Assembly (NCBI GenBank): GCA_964035575.1
Contig: OZ037929.1
Span: forward strand, 1 to 64,000
Direction: 5' to 3'
Origin: Rhynchopus sp. YZ270_cl-10
Lineage: Eukaryota; Euglenozoa; Diplonemea; Diplonemida; Diplonemidae
Length of the DNA: 64,000 nucleotides
In this document: positions 1 to 9,714 of the stretch, in pieces
Position numbering within the stretch: the first letter of the stretch is position 1
Layout: every line of letters starts with the position of its first letter
The notes under the pieces: generated by a model
Database searches by the model: none
Told to the model about the DNA's origin: nothing
Seen by the model: the letters and a program-made list of their open reading frames with translations, nothing else
Position numbers and translations under genes: made by a program

Positions 1-2675
1 TTGCGGGTTTGCGGGTTTGCGGGTTTGCGGGTTTGCGGGTTTGCGGGTTTGCGGGTTTGCGGGTTTGCGGGTTTGCGGGTTTGCGGGTTTGCGGGTTTGC
101 GGGTTTGCGGGTTTGCGGGTTTGCGGGTTTGCGGGTTTGCGGGTTTGCGGGTTTGCGGGTTTGCGGGTTTGCGGGTTTGCGGGTTTGCGGGTTTGCGGGT
201 TTGCGGGTTTGCGGGTTTGCGGGTTTGCGGGTTTGCGGGTTTGCGGGTTTGCGGGTTTGCGGGTTTGCGGGTTTGCGGGTTTGCGGGTTTGCGGGTTTGC
301 GGGTTTGCGGGTTTGCGGGTTTGCGGGTTTGCGGGTTTGCGGGTTTGCGGGTTTGCGGGTTTGCGGGTTTGCGGGTTTGCGGGTTTGCGGGTTTGCGGGT
401 TTGCGGGTTTGCGGGTTTGCGGGTTTGCGGGTTTGCGGGTTTGCGGGTTTGCGGGTTTGCGGGTTTGCGGGTTTGCGGGTTTGCGGGTTTGCGGGTTTGC
501 GGGTTTGCGGGTTTGCGGGTTTGCGGGTTTGCGGGTTTGCGGGTTTGCGGGTTTGCGGGTTTGCGGGTTTGCGGGTTTGCGGGTTTGCGGGTTTGCGGGT
601 TTGCGGGTTTGCGGGTTTGCGGGTTTGCGGGTTTGCGGGTTTGCGGGTTTGCGGGTTTGCGGGTTTGCGGGTTTGCGGGTTTGCGGGTTTGCGGGTTTGC
701 GGGTTTGCGGGTTTGCGGGTTTGCGGGTTTGCGGGTTTGCGGGTTTGCGGGTTTGCGGGTTTGCGGGTTTGCGGGTTTGCGGGTTTGCGGGTTTGCGGGT
801 TTGCGGGTTTGCGGGTTTGCGGGTTTGCGGGTTTGCGGGTTTGCGGGTTTGCGGGTTTGCGGGTTTGCGGGTTTGCGGGTTTGCGGGTTTGCGGGTTTGC
901 GGGTTTGCGGGTTTGCGGGTTTGCGGGTTTGCGGGTTTGCGGGTTTGCGGGTTTGCGGGTTTGCGGGTTTGCGGGTTTGCGGGTTTGCGGGTTTGCGGGT
1001 TTGCGGGTTTGCGGGTTTGCGGGTTTGCGGGTTTGCGGGTTTGCGGGTTTGCGGGTTTGCGGGTTTGCGGGTTTGCGGGTTTGCGGGTTTGCGGGTTTGC
1101 GGGTTTGCGGGTTTGCGGGTTTGCGGGTTTGCGGGTTTGCGGGTTTGCGGGTTTGCGGGTTTGCGGGTTTGCGGGTTTGCGGGTTTGCGGGTTTGCGGGT
1201 TTGCGGGTTTGCGGGTTTGCGGGTTTGCGGGTTTGCGGGTTTGCGGGTTTGCGGGTTTGCGGGTTTGCGGGTTTGCGGGTTTGCGGGTTTGCGGGTTTGC
1301 GGGTTTGCGGGTTTGCGGGTTTGCGGGTTTGCGGGTTTGCGGGTTTGCGGGTTTGCGGGTTTGCGGGTTTGCGGGTTTGCGGGTTTGCGGGTTTGCGGGT
1401 TTGCGGGTTTGCGGGTTTGCGGGTTTGCGGGTTTGCGGGTTTGCGGGTTTGCGGGTTTGCGGGTTTGCGGGTTTGCGGGTTTGCGGGTTTGCGGGTTTGC
1501 GGGTTTGCGGGTTTGCGGGTTTGCGGGTTTGCGGGTTTGCGGGTTTGCGGGTTTGCGGGTTTGCGGGTTTGCGGGTTTGCGGGTTTGCGGGTTTGCGGGT
1601 TTGCGGGTTTGCGGGTTTGCGGGTTTGCGGGTTTGCGGGTTTGCGGGTTTGCGGGTTTGCGGGTTTGCGGGTTTGCGGGTTTGCGGGTTTGCGGGTTTGC
1701 GGGTTTGCGGGTTTGCGGGTTTGCGGGTTTGCGGGTTTGCGGGTTTGCGGGTTTGCGGGTTTGCGGGTTTGCGGGTTTGCGGGTTTGCGGGTTTGCGGGT
1801 TTGCGGGTTTGCGGGTTTGCGGGTTTGCGGGTTTGCGGGTTTGCGGGTTTGCGGGTTTGCGGGTTTGCGGGTTTGCGGGTTTGCGGGTTTGCGGGTTTGC
1901 GGGTTTGCGGGTTTGCGGGTTTGCGGGTTTGCGGGTTTGCGGGTTTGCGGGTTTGCGGGTTTGCGGGTTTGCGGGTTTGCGGGTTTGCGGGTTTGCGGGT
2001 TTGCGGGTTTGCGGGTTTGCGGGTTTGCGGGTTTGCGGGTTTGCGGGTTTGCGGGTTTGCGGGTTTGCGGGTTTGCGGGTTTGCGGGTTTGCGGGTTTGC
2101 GGGTTTGCGGGTTTGCGGGTTTGCGGGTTTGCGGGTTTGCGGGTTTGCGGGTTTGCGGGTTTGCGGGTTTGCGGGTTTGCGGGTTTGCGGGTTTGCGGGT
2201 TTGCGGGTTTGCGGGTTTGCGGGTTTGCGGGTTTGCGGGTTTGCGGGTTTGCGGGTTTGCGGGTTTGCGGGTTTGCGGGTTTGCGGGTTTGCGGGTTTGC
2301 GGGTTTGCGGGTTTGCGGGTTTGCGGGTTTGCGGGTTTGCGGGTTTGCGGGTTTGCGGGTTTGCGGGTTTGCGGGTTTGCGGGTTTGCGGGTTTACGGGT
2401 TTGCGGGTTTGCGGGTTTGCGGGTTTACGGGTTTGCGGGTTTACGGGTTTGCGGGTTTGCGGGTTTGCGGGTTTGCGGGTTTGCGGGTTTACGGGTTTGC
2501 GGGTTTGCGGGTTTGCGGGTTTGCGGGTTTGCGGGTTTGCGGGTTTGCGGGTTTGCGGGTTTGCGGGTTTGCGGGTTTGCGGGTTTGCGGGTTTGCGGGT
2601 TTGCGGGTTTGCGGGTTTGCGGGTTTGCGGGTTTGCGGGTTTGCGGGTTTGCGGGTTTGCGGGTTTACGGGTTTG
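1..2675. repeat. 8-bp satellite array (GGGTTTGC)n
   Basis: About 334 tandem copies of the 8-mer GGGTTTGC. The array probably runs on to the left of the window. The first ~2390 bp show no mismatch. Five variant units (GGGTTTAC) all lie in the last 300 bp, at about 2395, 2427, 2443, 2491 and 2667. The unit has no stop codon in any frame and three units make eight codons, so long open frames reading RVCGFAGL (or KPANPQTR on the other strand) are artefacts, not genes. The G-rich strand points into the window, the wrong way for a telomere at this end. Confidence 0.97.
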
Positions 2676-3885
2676 CACATATCCTAATCACCTATATAAT
2701 CGAAAAACACATACAAAATGACCTACATAGCCGTAAAATGACCCAAATGTGCATATTCGGGTTGAAATTTCATTTTTTCGGAAAGTTTTTTTTTCTCAAC
2801 AATTACATGGGTGAGTTCCGAGTACATTATGGGGTCGTAAGTTTTTATTCAAGCATCACACATTATGTAGAATAATTTATGCCATACAATGTTACCAAAA
2901 AAAGTCGATTTTTGGTCACTTTTTCAAAAATATGAAAATTCGATTTTTGGGTACTAGATAGGTCTTTCCGGTGCAAAAACGACCGTTAAATGGATTCTCC
3001 GGGGTCCTAAGGCCCCAAAAATCACTTTTGGACACACGGGCAATATCCCAGTATACCCTAGGAAATTGGTGGGAACCCAAAAATTGGCCTCAAAATCCGA
3101 CCAAAACCAAGGTTTCTGTAGAGGTACATGTGAACCTCATGTGTGTTCTGGAGACCCATTTTGTTTTTAAAAGTGAATCTAAATAGCCAAAAATTTAAAA
3201 CTCTTGTAGCGCATTCGGAATAGAGGGGGTATTCGCGAAAACCTGTGCGAAACATTTATCAATTCAGGTCTGACCCACATGGTCATGACCCCATATTTTG
3301 GGTGCGGAAAACACCCTATCTGTTGACCTACCGGCTTGTATGCCTGTATACCTGGTTGGGTCAACTTTTTGAAAATTTCCTGGGCCATATACCCTATTTG
3401 GGCCCCCTGAATCCATTGCGACATCGTTTTTTCACATCCGAGTGAAAACTAATATATAGGATAACCCATGGGTATGGGTACCTCGCTCAATACCCCTAAA
3501 ATCAGTGCTTTTGAAAATGACCTTATGGAAAAATGTATCCAAAATATTGAAACATGTTCTCCTGGCATCTGCAACACGATATTTTGGGCCCCCTGGGCCC
3601 CGGGGGCCCTACGGGCCCCCATATTCGCGAAAAGTTGGGCATCCCAGCTAGTGGGTCGGTACTGGGTATACAAACATCCCCCCAAAAAGTGAGATTTTGA
3701 CCCCCCAAAAATGGCCATTTTTTTACTCCCCGGGACCTTCTCAGGTGTGTATTCGGACCCTCTCGTGGTCTTAAACCGGATTTTTGGGGCCCCCACACCC
3801 TGGAATACCCCCCATAGTGTCGTTTTTTCACCCGCAGGGCCGATTTTTTAGAAAAAATTTGGTTTTTAAGGAACAACATTTACCC
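2676..3885. repeat. 1.21-kb segmental duplication, copy A
   Basis: This block recurs at 15493-16702 (constant offset 12817) and I saw only one mismatch (T in GACCTTATGG near 3524, C in the other copy). Its left edge is fused to the 8-bp satellite. In copy B the same left edge is preceded by unrelated spacer of the SL cluster. It contains no credible gene; the short open frames are low-complexity and present on both strands. Confidence 0.95.
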
Positions 3886-6663
3886 TGCGACACCTTGAAA
3901 AACAGGTGATTTTTGCCTTTTTCAGTTGTGTGTGTGCAGTGCCGAATTCCCCAGGCTTGGTGAAAGTTGTGCCTCCAATACCCCTATGTGGGTTGGAAAA
4001 ATCAAATAAAGATAAAATTTTGAGGCAGCCTGGGGGTGTGCTATGGTAAACAATTTGTGTGTGTAAAAATACCCCTAAAAAACACCCTAAAAATGGCTGT
4101 TTTTCGCCTATTTTTGGGGGTCGCCTGAGCTATTTTTTTTATTGTTTTGGCTTTTCCTGGGACCTGAAAATAGGGTCCTGGGCCCAATATGTCCCAATGA
4201 GGCCATTGGAATATCGATTTTTTCCAGATATGGGCCTCCTAGACCGAAATTTTTGATTTTGGTGTTGCAAAAATTTTCGAAAATCCTGAAAAGTGCCCAA
4301 AAACACGTAAAAACAAGTGTATAGGCACACCCTATCGGCCCCCAGCATTGCCCAGGATTGTTGCAAATTTTCCCTGCATGGGGGCCCTCCGGGCCCCCTG
4401 GACCCATTGCGACCCGATTGGTTCACATTCCTGGAAAATTTGGTCCCTAAGACACATACGTGGTTAACATACCCCTGAAAAACACCCTATTTTTGACCCT
4501 AAAAAACACCCTATTTTTGACCCTGAAAACATGATTTTAGCAAATAGGGCAACTAGTTTGGTGATCCAGCGACCGACTCATGGGCCCAGTATGTCCAACA
4601 GGGCCATATGTTTGGTAAATTTTACCGGGGGCAAGGGGATGTACAAAAAAAAAGTGGATTTTTTACCTTAAAAAAATGGCCAAAAATAGGCCAAAAATGG
4701 CCATTTTTCGGCCATGTGACCCCCACAGCAACCCTATATAGACCCCAAAAAACCTAATATTTTTTTCCCAGCGATGTGTCCTGGGGGCCCTTCGGGCCCC
4801 CAGGACACATCGCAACCCCGTTTTTTCAAAAAGTTGGCCCTACGGGCCAACTTTTTGAGGTGGCCTGTAGGGTGACCCCTTCAAAAAGCTGGAACCCGGA
4901 TTTTGGGGTCAGGGGTCCCTTTATGCACTTTTATGTATAAAAAAATGTCTGGGGCGAGAAAATGCAAATTTTTGCCTGCAAACACACTGCATACTACGAC
5001 AGGACCATATTCCATCTTATCAGGAAAAATTTCGGAGGTGTTAGTCATAAAAACAATTTAAAATTTTTTGAAAAAACATGAGATCTGGATAAAAGTTTTG
5101 ACTGTACCTGTGGAAGGTGGGATTTTGCCTGTGTTTTGACTTTTTTTTTCAGTAAATAAACTTCTACTCATCTCCGGAGGCCGTCCGAGGTCGCAATTAA
5201 CTCATTTTGACACTTTAGGGCCATATACCGCCCGTTTTTTCAAAAAGTTGAAAATTTTGGCCCCCAGGATTGGGTACAGCGTGTACTGAACCCTGATTTT
5301 CGAAAAATCTCAACTTTTGAAATTCGTCACTTATGGCAGCATGTATCTGACACCCAATTTTGACTTTTCCCGTGAATCCATTCTGGTGCATATACACTAT
5401 CTGGCACCCCTGAGTCCATTGCGGGGTCGTTTTTTCAAAAAGTCGACCGGACTAATACCTAATATGACCCTGGGTATAGCGTACCGTCTCAGAAACACCC
5501 CAAAATCAGTGTTTTTGAAGGGTTCTCACAGCTAAAATCGATGAAAAAATGTCAAAATCACTTTCCCGTGACCCAATAGCGTGAAATATGGCCCATGTGG
5601 GCCCCCAGGACCTATAACACCCCCAATCGGTCGATTCCATGCATATTTCACACCCCCAGATATATGTGCCCATGGGGTGCCAGACCCCAAAATCATGATT
5701 TTTTCATGATTTTTGGCCCGATGCACTGACCTGCAGGGCCATACCGTCTACCGGGGCAACCATATTTTTGATAAATCGGCCTTGCATCGGGCCCAGTATG
5801 TCCCACAGGGTATGTTGCCCCAGATTCAGGTCCCCGCACAAGCCAAACCAATATTTTAAAATCGATTTTTTTGAAAAAAATATTTTTGAAAAAAAATCGT
5901 GATTTTTGGGATTTTGGTGATTTTTACAGTTTTGCACACCCTGAAAATCGATTTTTTCGGCTCCGCCGGTGAAATATCGACATAATTTAGGTATGTTATG
6001 TGCATAATATACCCATTAGAGCCCATTCAAGTCACATTCCGACCATTTTTCGTGAAAAAATGCAACTTTTTGTCACCGTGACCCCGAAAAATGACGATTT
6101 TTTGGTCGATTTTTTCGGCCAAAAATTTCGTACCACAGGGCCATACCATATACTGGGATTATCAACTTTTTGAAAATACGGCCTGGTATTCGGGTGTATA
6201 TGTCCCATGGGGCCCATAGTAACCTTACTGGGTCATGCCCAAAGCCAATCTTAATAGTAAAATTCGATTTTCTGTGAAAAATATTTTGACCAAAAAATCG
6301 TCATTTTTCCGATTTTCGTCATTTTTACAGTTTTGCACACCCTGAAAATCGATTTTTTCGGCTCCGCCGGTGAAATATCGACATAATTTAGGTATGTTAT
6401 GTGCATAATATACCCATTAGAGCCCATTCAAGTCACATTCCGACCATTTTTCGTGAAAAAATGCAACTTTTTGTCACCGTGACCCCCAAAAATGACGATT
6501 TTTTGGTCGATTTTTTCGGCCAAAAATTTCGTACCACAGGGCCATACCATATACTGGGATTATCAACTTTTTGAAAATACGGCCTGGTATTCGGGTGTAT
6601 ATGTCCCATGGGGCCCATAGTAACCTTACTGGGTCATGCCCAAAGCCAATCTTAATAGTAAAA
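3886..6663. repeat. gene-free degenerate satellite-like DNA
   Basis: Homopolymer-rich DNA with no gene that I can support. Related word clusters recur roughly every 200 bp: a G/C patch such as GGGCCCCC or GGGCCATAT, then CCATTGCG, then CGTTTTTTCAAAAAGTTG. Examples lie near 3412, 3810, 4195, 4405, 4805, 5225, 5415 and 5615. This suggests an old, diverged tandem satellite with a period of about 0.2 kb, and copy A of the duplication belongs to the same family. The period is estimated by eye. Confidence 0.55.
5921..6663. repeat. 401-bp tandem duplication in the satellite-like region
   Basis: 5921-6262 recurs at 6322-6663 (offset 401) with near identity; the only difference I noted is CCCCGAAAAA versus CCCCCAAAAA. 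The stretch between them (about 6263-6321) is a diverged version of the sequence just upstream of 5921, so the two units form a head-to-tail pair. The 61-residue open frames on the minus strand in each unit are consequences of the repeat, not genes. Confidence 0.9.
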
Positions 6664-6742
6664 TGTGTGTCTTTTTCCTTTGGGTGGGATTTTCAGCAAA
6701 TTTTCCACCTTCATGCTAAACGCATTGAAGCCCTAAATCATG

Positions 6743-6813
6743 GGCCCTATGGTGTAGCGGTAGCACTATGGATTCCAAATCCATCAACGGCGGTTCGATT
6801 CCGTCTAGGGTCA
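6743..6813 (+). tRNA. tRNA-Trp (CCA)
   Basis: Complete cloverleaf: acceptor GGCCCTA pairs with TAGGGTC (one G-U), D arm GTGTAGCGGTAGCAC, anticodon stem ATGGA/TCCAT with loop TTCCAAA giving CCA, T arm with GGTTCGATTCC. A T-rich run (TTTCTTTTTT) follows as a likely Pol III terminator. Confidence 0.95.
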
Positions 6814-6895
6814 TTTCTTTTTTGTCACACTTTCCTTTCTGTGTTGTCTTGAAAAACTTCTTCGCAGGAGAAACAGCAAAAGCATCTTAATCAGC

Positions 6896-6967
6896 GGCGA
6901 TTTAGCTCAGTGGCAGAGCATTGGTCTTGTAAACCAAGGGTCGGGGGTTCGATCCCCCCAGTTGCCT
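6896..6967 (+). tRNA. tRNA-Thr (TGT)
   Basis: Acceptor GGCGATT/AGTTGCC, D arm GCTCAGTGGCAGAGC, anticodon stem TTGGT/ACCAA with loop CTTGTAA (anticodon TGT), T arm GGGGGTTCGATCCCCC. A T-run (TATTTTTT) follows closely. Confidence 0.95.
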
Positions 6968-7074
6968 TTCTATTTTTTGGTGATGTGATGTGATGTGGTT
7001 GTGCTGAAGAAGCAGCAACTGAGCACTGGCCTGGCCTGGCCATGCTCCAGTACAGGCACGAGCGAGTGCTCACA

Positions 7075-7290
7075 GAATGGCCTCCAAAAACCAACACAGA
7101 ATGGAATGGCTGGAGACTTATAGGCTTACTGTAAGGATTTGTTAGGAGTGGAAAAATGCTTACATTGTGACTGAGAAAATGATCCGAAAATTCAATACCC
7201 GGTCAGGAGTTTTTTTTTCCACTCCTAACAAATTCTTGAGGAAATCTGAATTATGGATTGCTAAAGATTTCCCAGCCATTCCATTCTGTG
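7075..7290. repeat. imperfect fold-back (inverted repeat) between tRNA genes
   Basis: The left arm contains CAGAATGGAATGGCTGG and, further in, TTTGTTAGGAGTGGAAAAA (about 7088-7154). The right arm holds their reverse complements (TTTTTTCCACTCCTAACAAA near 7210 and CCAGCCATTCCATTCTG near 7273). The segments between diverge. This may be a small non-autonomous transposon or a failed palindrome. No coding capacity and no clear target duplication. Confidence 0.5.
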
Positions 7291-7631
7291 CTGGATTCCA
7301 CCATTCTGTACTGGTGAGTCGCCAAGAAGCGGCAGCTGAGCACACTGGACATGCCCAGAAAGGAGATAAGTTGTGGGGCTGAAACGTGCTATCCCCAGCA
7401 AAAGGGTCTGGCACTTTTCGTGAGTGGAAGCAGTTCACACCTGGTTGAACGCAAAACCTACACCGGTCGGTGGGAGCCTGTGTTGGTTCGGAAAACACAT
7501 ATTTTCACCCAAATTCCACTCTCAACTTGCCAACGAAACAGAACTGAGATCGAGTGGAGGAAATATTTTTGACTTTCATTTGTCTCAAAATCTCAGAAAC
7601 CTGCAAAATCGTAAACATTCAAAAAGAAAAG

Positions 7632-7704
7632 CACCTCCCGCGGGGCTCGAACCCGCGACCACAAGGTTAAGGGCCTTGCGCTCTACCGACTGAGCTAGGG
7701 AGGC
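7632..7704 (-). tRNA. tRNA-Lys (CTT)
   Basis: Acceptor GCCTCCC/GGGAGGT (terminal G-U), D arm GCTCAGTCGGTAGAGC, anticodon stem CAAGG/CCTTG, loop CCCTTAA giving CTT, T arm GCGGGTTCGAGCCCCGC. Position 33 is C instead of the nearly universal U, which is unusual for an elongator tRNA. Confidence 0.93.
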
Positions 7705-7812
7705 TCACATTCATTTAAACCAAAGAATCATTGTGGGGGGTGGTCATGCAGAAAAGTCTCTTGTCCTAAATTTGACCACCCCAGAGAAAAAGAAAGAAGG
7801 TAAAACTATTAG

Positions 7813-7885
7813 GCCCGTGTAGCCCAATGGATAAGGCGTTCGCTTCCTAAGCGAAAGATTGTGGGTTCGATCCCCACCATGGGTA
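7813..7885 (+). tRNA. tRNA-Arg (CCT)
   Basis: Acceptor GCCCGTG/CATGGGT, D arm GCCCAATGGATAAGGC, anticodon stem TTCGC/GCGAA with loop TTCCTAA (anticodon CCT), T arm GTGGGTTCGATCCCCAC. Followed by a T-rich run. Confidence 0.95.
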
Positions 7886-8100
7886 TTCTCTTTTTCACTG
7901 GGAAGTGAAAATATGAAAAATCATTTTTCAAGATTCTCTCACCATCTTGGGATTTTGGTGACAACAAAGATATGGCAAAATACTTTCACAAAAATACACT
8001 TTTCCAAACTTCCTCATCTTGGGATTTTGGTGGTCGAAAAGATGTGGACATAATTTTTCTAAACAATTCCCAAGCAAGAAAAGTACCTGAATAAAAAGAG

Positions 8101-8172
8101 GGGCTCAGCAGGGAATCGAACCCTGGACCTCTCGCACCCGAAGCGAGAATCATGCCACTAGACCACTAAGCC
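8101..8172 (-). tRNA. tRNA-Pro (CGG)
   Basis: Acceptor GGCTTAG/CTGAGCC with discriminator C, anticodon stem CTCGC/GCGAG with loop TTCGGGT (anticodon CGG), T arm CAGGGTTCGATTCCCTG. A T-rich run follows on the minus strand. Confidence 0.95.
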
Positions 8173-8266
8173 ACTGATTATTTTCTTCATCCAGATTTAC
8201 ATGATGGTGTTATTATTCAAAAGTCAGAAATTCTTCTCTCCAAAACTTGGTCTAAAAAAAGGTATT

Positions 8267-8338
8267 TTCCGCTGCGGGGAATTGAACCCCGGTCTGCCGG
8301 GTGAGAGCCGGCTGTTCTAACCACTATACTACAGCGGA
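8267..8338 (-). tRNA. tRNA-Glu (CTC)
   Basis: Acceptor TCCGCTG/CAGCGGA, D arm GTATAGTGGTTAGAAC, anticodon stem GCCGG/CCGGC with loop CTCTCAC (anticodon CTC), T arm CGGGGTTCAATTCCCCG. Confidence 0.95.
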
Positions 8339-8426
8339 TCTGATAGTAGGCAAAACTATTATCTGCATGGGGACATCTTTTCAATCGTTGCATTGCGAAA
8401 ATGTGAAGGAAAGTTGAAAAAGAAAT

Positions 8427-8499
8427 TACAGCTAGTCGGGATTGAACCGACGATCTCTCGCGTGTGAGGCGAGCGTCCTAACCACTAGACGATAGCTGC
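8427..8499 (-). tRNA. tRNA-Val (CAC)
   Basis: Acceptor GCAGCTA/TAGCTGT, anticodon stem CTCGC/GCGAG with loop CTCACAC (anticodon CAC), T arm GTCGGTTCAATCCCGAC. Confidence 0.93.
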
Positions 8500-8563
8500 T
8501 ACAATAATGACCGGAAGTGTTTTCCACAAGAGGTAGGTTTTCTGCGGAAAAATGGTAATAACG

Positions 8564-8645
8564 TGACGAGAGTGGGGTTTGAACCCACGCCTCCGAAGAG
8601 ACCAGGGCCTAAACCTGGCGCCTTAGACCGCTCGGCCATCTCGCC
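8564..8645 (-). tRNA. tRNA-Leu (TAG)
   Basis: Class II tRNA with a long variable arm (TCTCTTCGGAGG region). Acceptor GGCGAGA/TCTCGTC, anticodon stem CCAGG/CCTGG with loop TTTAGGC (anticodon TAG). Nearly identical outside the anticodon to the second tRNA-Leu gene at 8867-8948. Confidence 0.95.
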
Positions 8646-8704
8646 TTCCCAGTTTTTTATGACTTTTGCAAAGAACAGAAAATGGTTTGAGAAGGGAAAA
8701 AAGT

Positions 8705-8777
8705 CTCCTCCTGTTGGGTTCGAACCAACGACCTGCAGGTTAACAGCCTGACGCGCTACCGACTGCGCCAAGGAGGA
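8705..8777 (-). tRNA. tRNA-Asn (GTT)
   Basis: Acceptor TCCTCCT/AGGAGGA, D arm GCGCAGTCGGTAGCGC, anticodon loop CTGTTAA (anticodon GTT), T arm GTTGGTTCGAACCCAAC. The 27-43 pair of the anticodon stem is a T/C mismatch. Confidence 0.94.
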
Positions 8778-8866
8778 CCTGACAAGTGTGCTTTTTGTGT
8801 TTTGCACAATCTTGAAAACAAAACAAAAGGGATAGATTGAAAATGAAAATGAAAAAGAATAACAAG

Positions 8867-8948
8867 TGACGAGAGTGGGGTTTGAACCCACGCCCCCGAA
8901 GGGACCAGGGCCTTAACCTGGCGCCTTAGACCACTCGGCCATCTCGCC
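8867..8948 (-). tRNA. tRNA-Leu (AAG)
   Basis: Class II tRNA with acceptor GGCGAGA/TCTCGTC, anticodon stem CCAGG/CCTGG, loop TTAAGGC (anticodon AAG) and a long variable arm (CCCTTCGGGGG). Compared with tRNA-Leu(TAG) 300 bp away, the changes lie in the D loop, the anticodon and the variable arm, so the two are recent paralogues that diverged at the anticodon. Confidence 0.95.
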
Positions 8949-9041
8949 TTCAATAAAAGCCAACAAGAATATGGAAGTGGGAATGTGTTTCAACCAGTCA
9001 TAGAGGAGAATAACAAGGGACGAAATGGAGAAAAAGGAAAG

Positions 9042-9113
9042 TTCTCCTACGCGGATTCGAACCGCGGTCGCGAGATTCAGAGTCTCGAGTGCTAACCACT
9101 ACACCATAGGAGA
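9042..9113 (-). tRNA. tRNA-Gln (CTG)
   Basis: Acceptor TCTCCTA/TAGGAGA, D arm GTGTAGTGGTTAGCAC, anticodon stem CGAGA/TCTCG with loop CTCTGAA (anticodon CTG), T arm CGCGGTTCGAATCCGCG. Confidence 0.95.
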
Positions 9114-9204
9114 TACAATTCTGTCGCTTCCTTCTTTTTCTTTGGTACCAAAAAGAATCGAGATCTGGAAATATCACAACAGTGTTTCCAAGCCAAAAAA
9201 TGTT

Positions 9205-9277
9205 TGGAGATTGAGGGTATCGATCCCTCTACCTCTCGCATGCTGAGCGAGCGCTCTACCATTTGAGCTAAACCCCC
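9205..9277 (-). tRNA. tRNA-Ala (AGC)
   Basis: Acceptor GGGGGTT/AATCTCC, D arm GCTCAAATGGTAGAGC, anticodon stem CTCGC/GCGAG with loop TCAGCAT (anticodon AGC), T arm GAGGG-ATCGATA-CCCTC. Two conserved positions are off: C33 instead of U33, and A instead of T at the first T-loop position (54). It may be functional or decaying. Confidence 0.88.
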
Positions 9278-9378
9278 TTACATTTCTTAAACGAATCTTT
9301 ACAAGGTGGGGATGGAATTCAAAACCAAAAAGGGAGAAGTAACACTCAAGAGAAAATCTGGTCTTGAAACAAAAAGAG

Positions 9379-9450
9379 AGGGCACACCCGGGTTCGAACC
9401 AGGGACCGTTCGGACTGCAGCCGAATGCTCTACCACTGAGCTATATACCC
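9379..9450 (-). tRNA. tRNA-Cys (GCA)
   Basis: Acceptor GGGTATA/TGTGCCC, D arm GCTCAGTGGTAGAGC, anticodon stem TTCGG/CCGAA with loop CTGCAGT (anticodon GCA), T arm CCTGGTTCGAACCCGGG. Last tRNA of the island before the 5S genes. Confidence 0.95.
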
Positions 9451-9533
9451 TTCAATAATCATGCTTTGCGCTGAATACTATCAGTTCACTTTTCAACCAA
9501 CTTCTGTGTGTTACACCACAAATAAGGAAAAAA

Positions 9534-9652
9534 GGATTCAAGCACCCGGACTTCCCAGCTGGTCACCCACGCCAGTACTATCCAGGCCTGCTGGTGCTTA
9601 ACTTCTCAAATCAGGCGGGATGAGGTGTATTCACCAGAGTATGGCCGAATCC
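9534..9652 (-). rRNA. 5S ribosomal RNA, copy 1
   Basis: 119-nt 5S rRNA: helix I GGATTC/GAATCC, the CGGCCATACTCTG-like 5' strand, the loop region CCGCCTGATTTGAGAAGTTAAGC that overlaps the internal promoter, and GCTGGGAAGTCCGGGTGCTT near the 3' end. A short A-run on the + strand gives a T-run terminator. In the aligned part I see no difference from copy 2 at 10289-10407. Confidence 0.95.
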
Positions 9653-9669
9653 AATAATGGGTCTGGGTG

Positions 9670-9714
9670 GAAAACCTTTGAAGAGCTTTATATTTCTGAG
9701 CTTGTTTTTGCTTC
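9670..9714 (-). promoter_or_regulatory. conserved 5' flank of 5S copy 1
   Basis: A ~45-bp block (GAAAACCTTTGAAGAGCTTT, then TATTTCTGAGCTTG on the + strand) lies 18 bp upstream of the 5S start. It recurs at the same distance before copy 2 while other flanks differ. Candidate upstream promoter element or remnant of a duplicated unit. Confidence 0.5.

Noticed and set aside
1-2675. Telomere
   Set aside because: The G-rich strand runs 5' to 3' into the window, opposite to a left-end telomere, and the unit is not TTAGGG.
1-2875. Three overlapping long plus-strand ORFs of RVCGFAGL repeats
   Set aside because: They are reading frames of a stop-free 8-bp satellite, open in all three frames; no codon structure or start context.
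2971-4426. Small ORFs in the satellite-like region, some repeated at 15788-16696
   Set aside because: They recur only because the DNA is duplicated; no start context, domain or coding bias.
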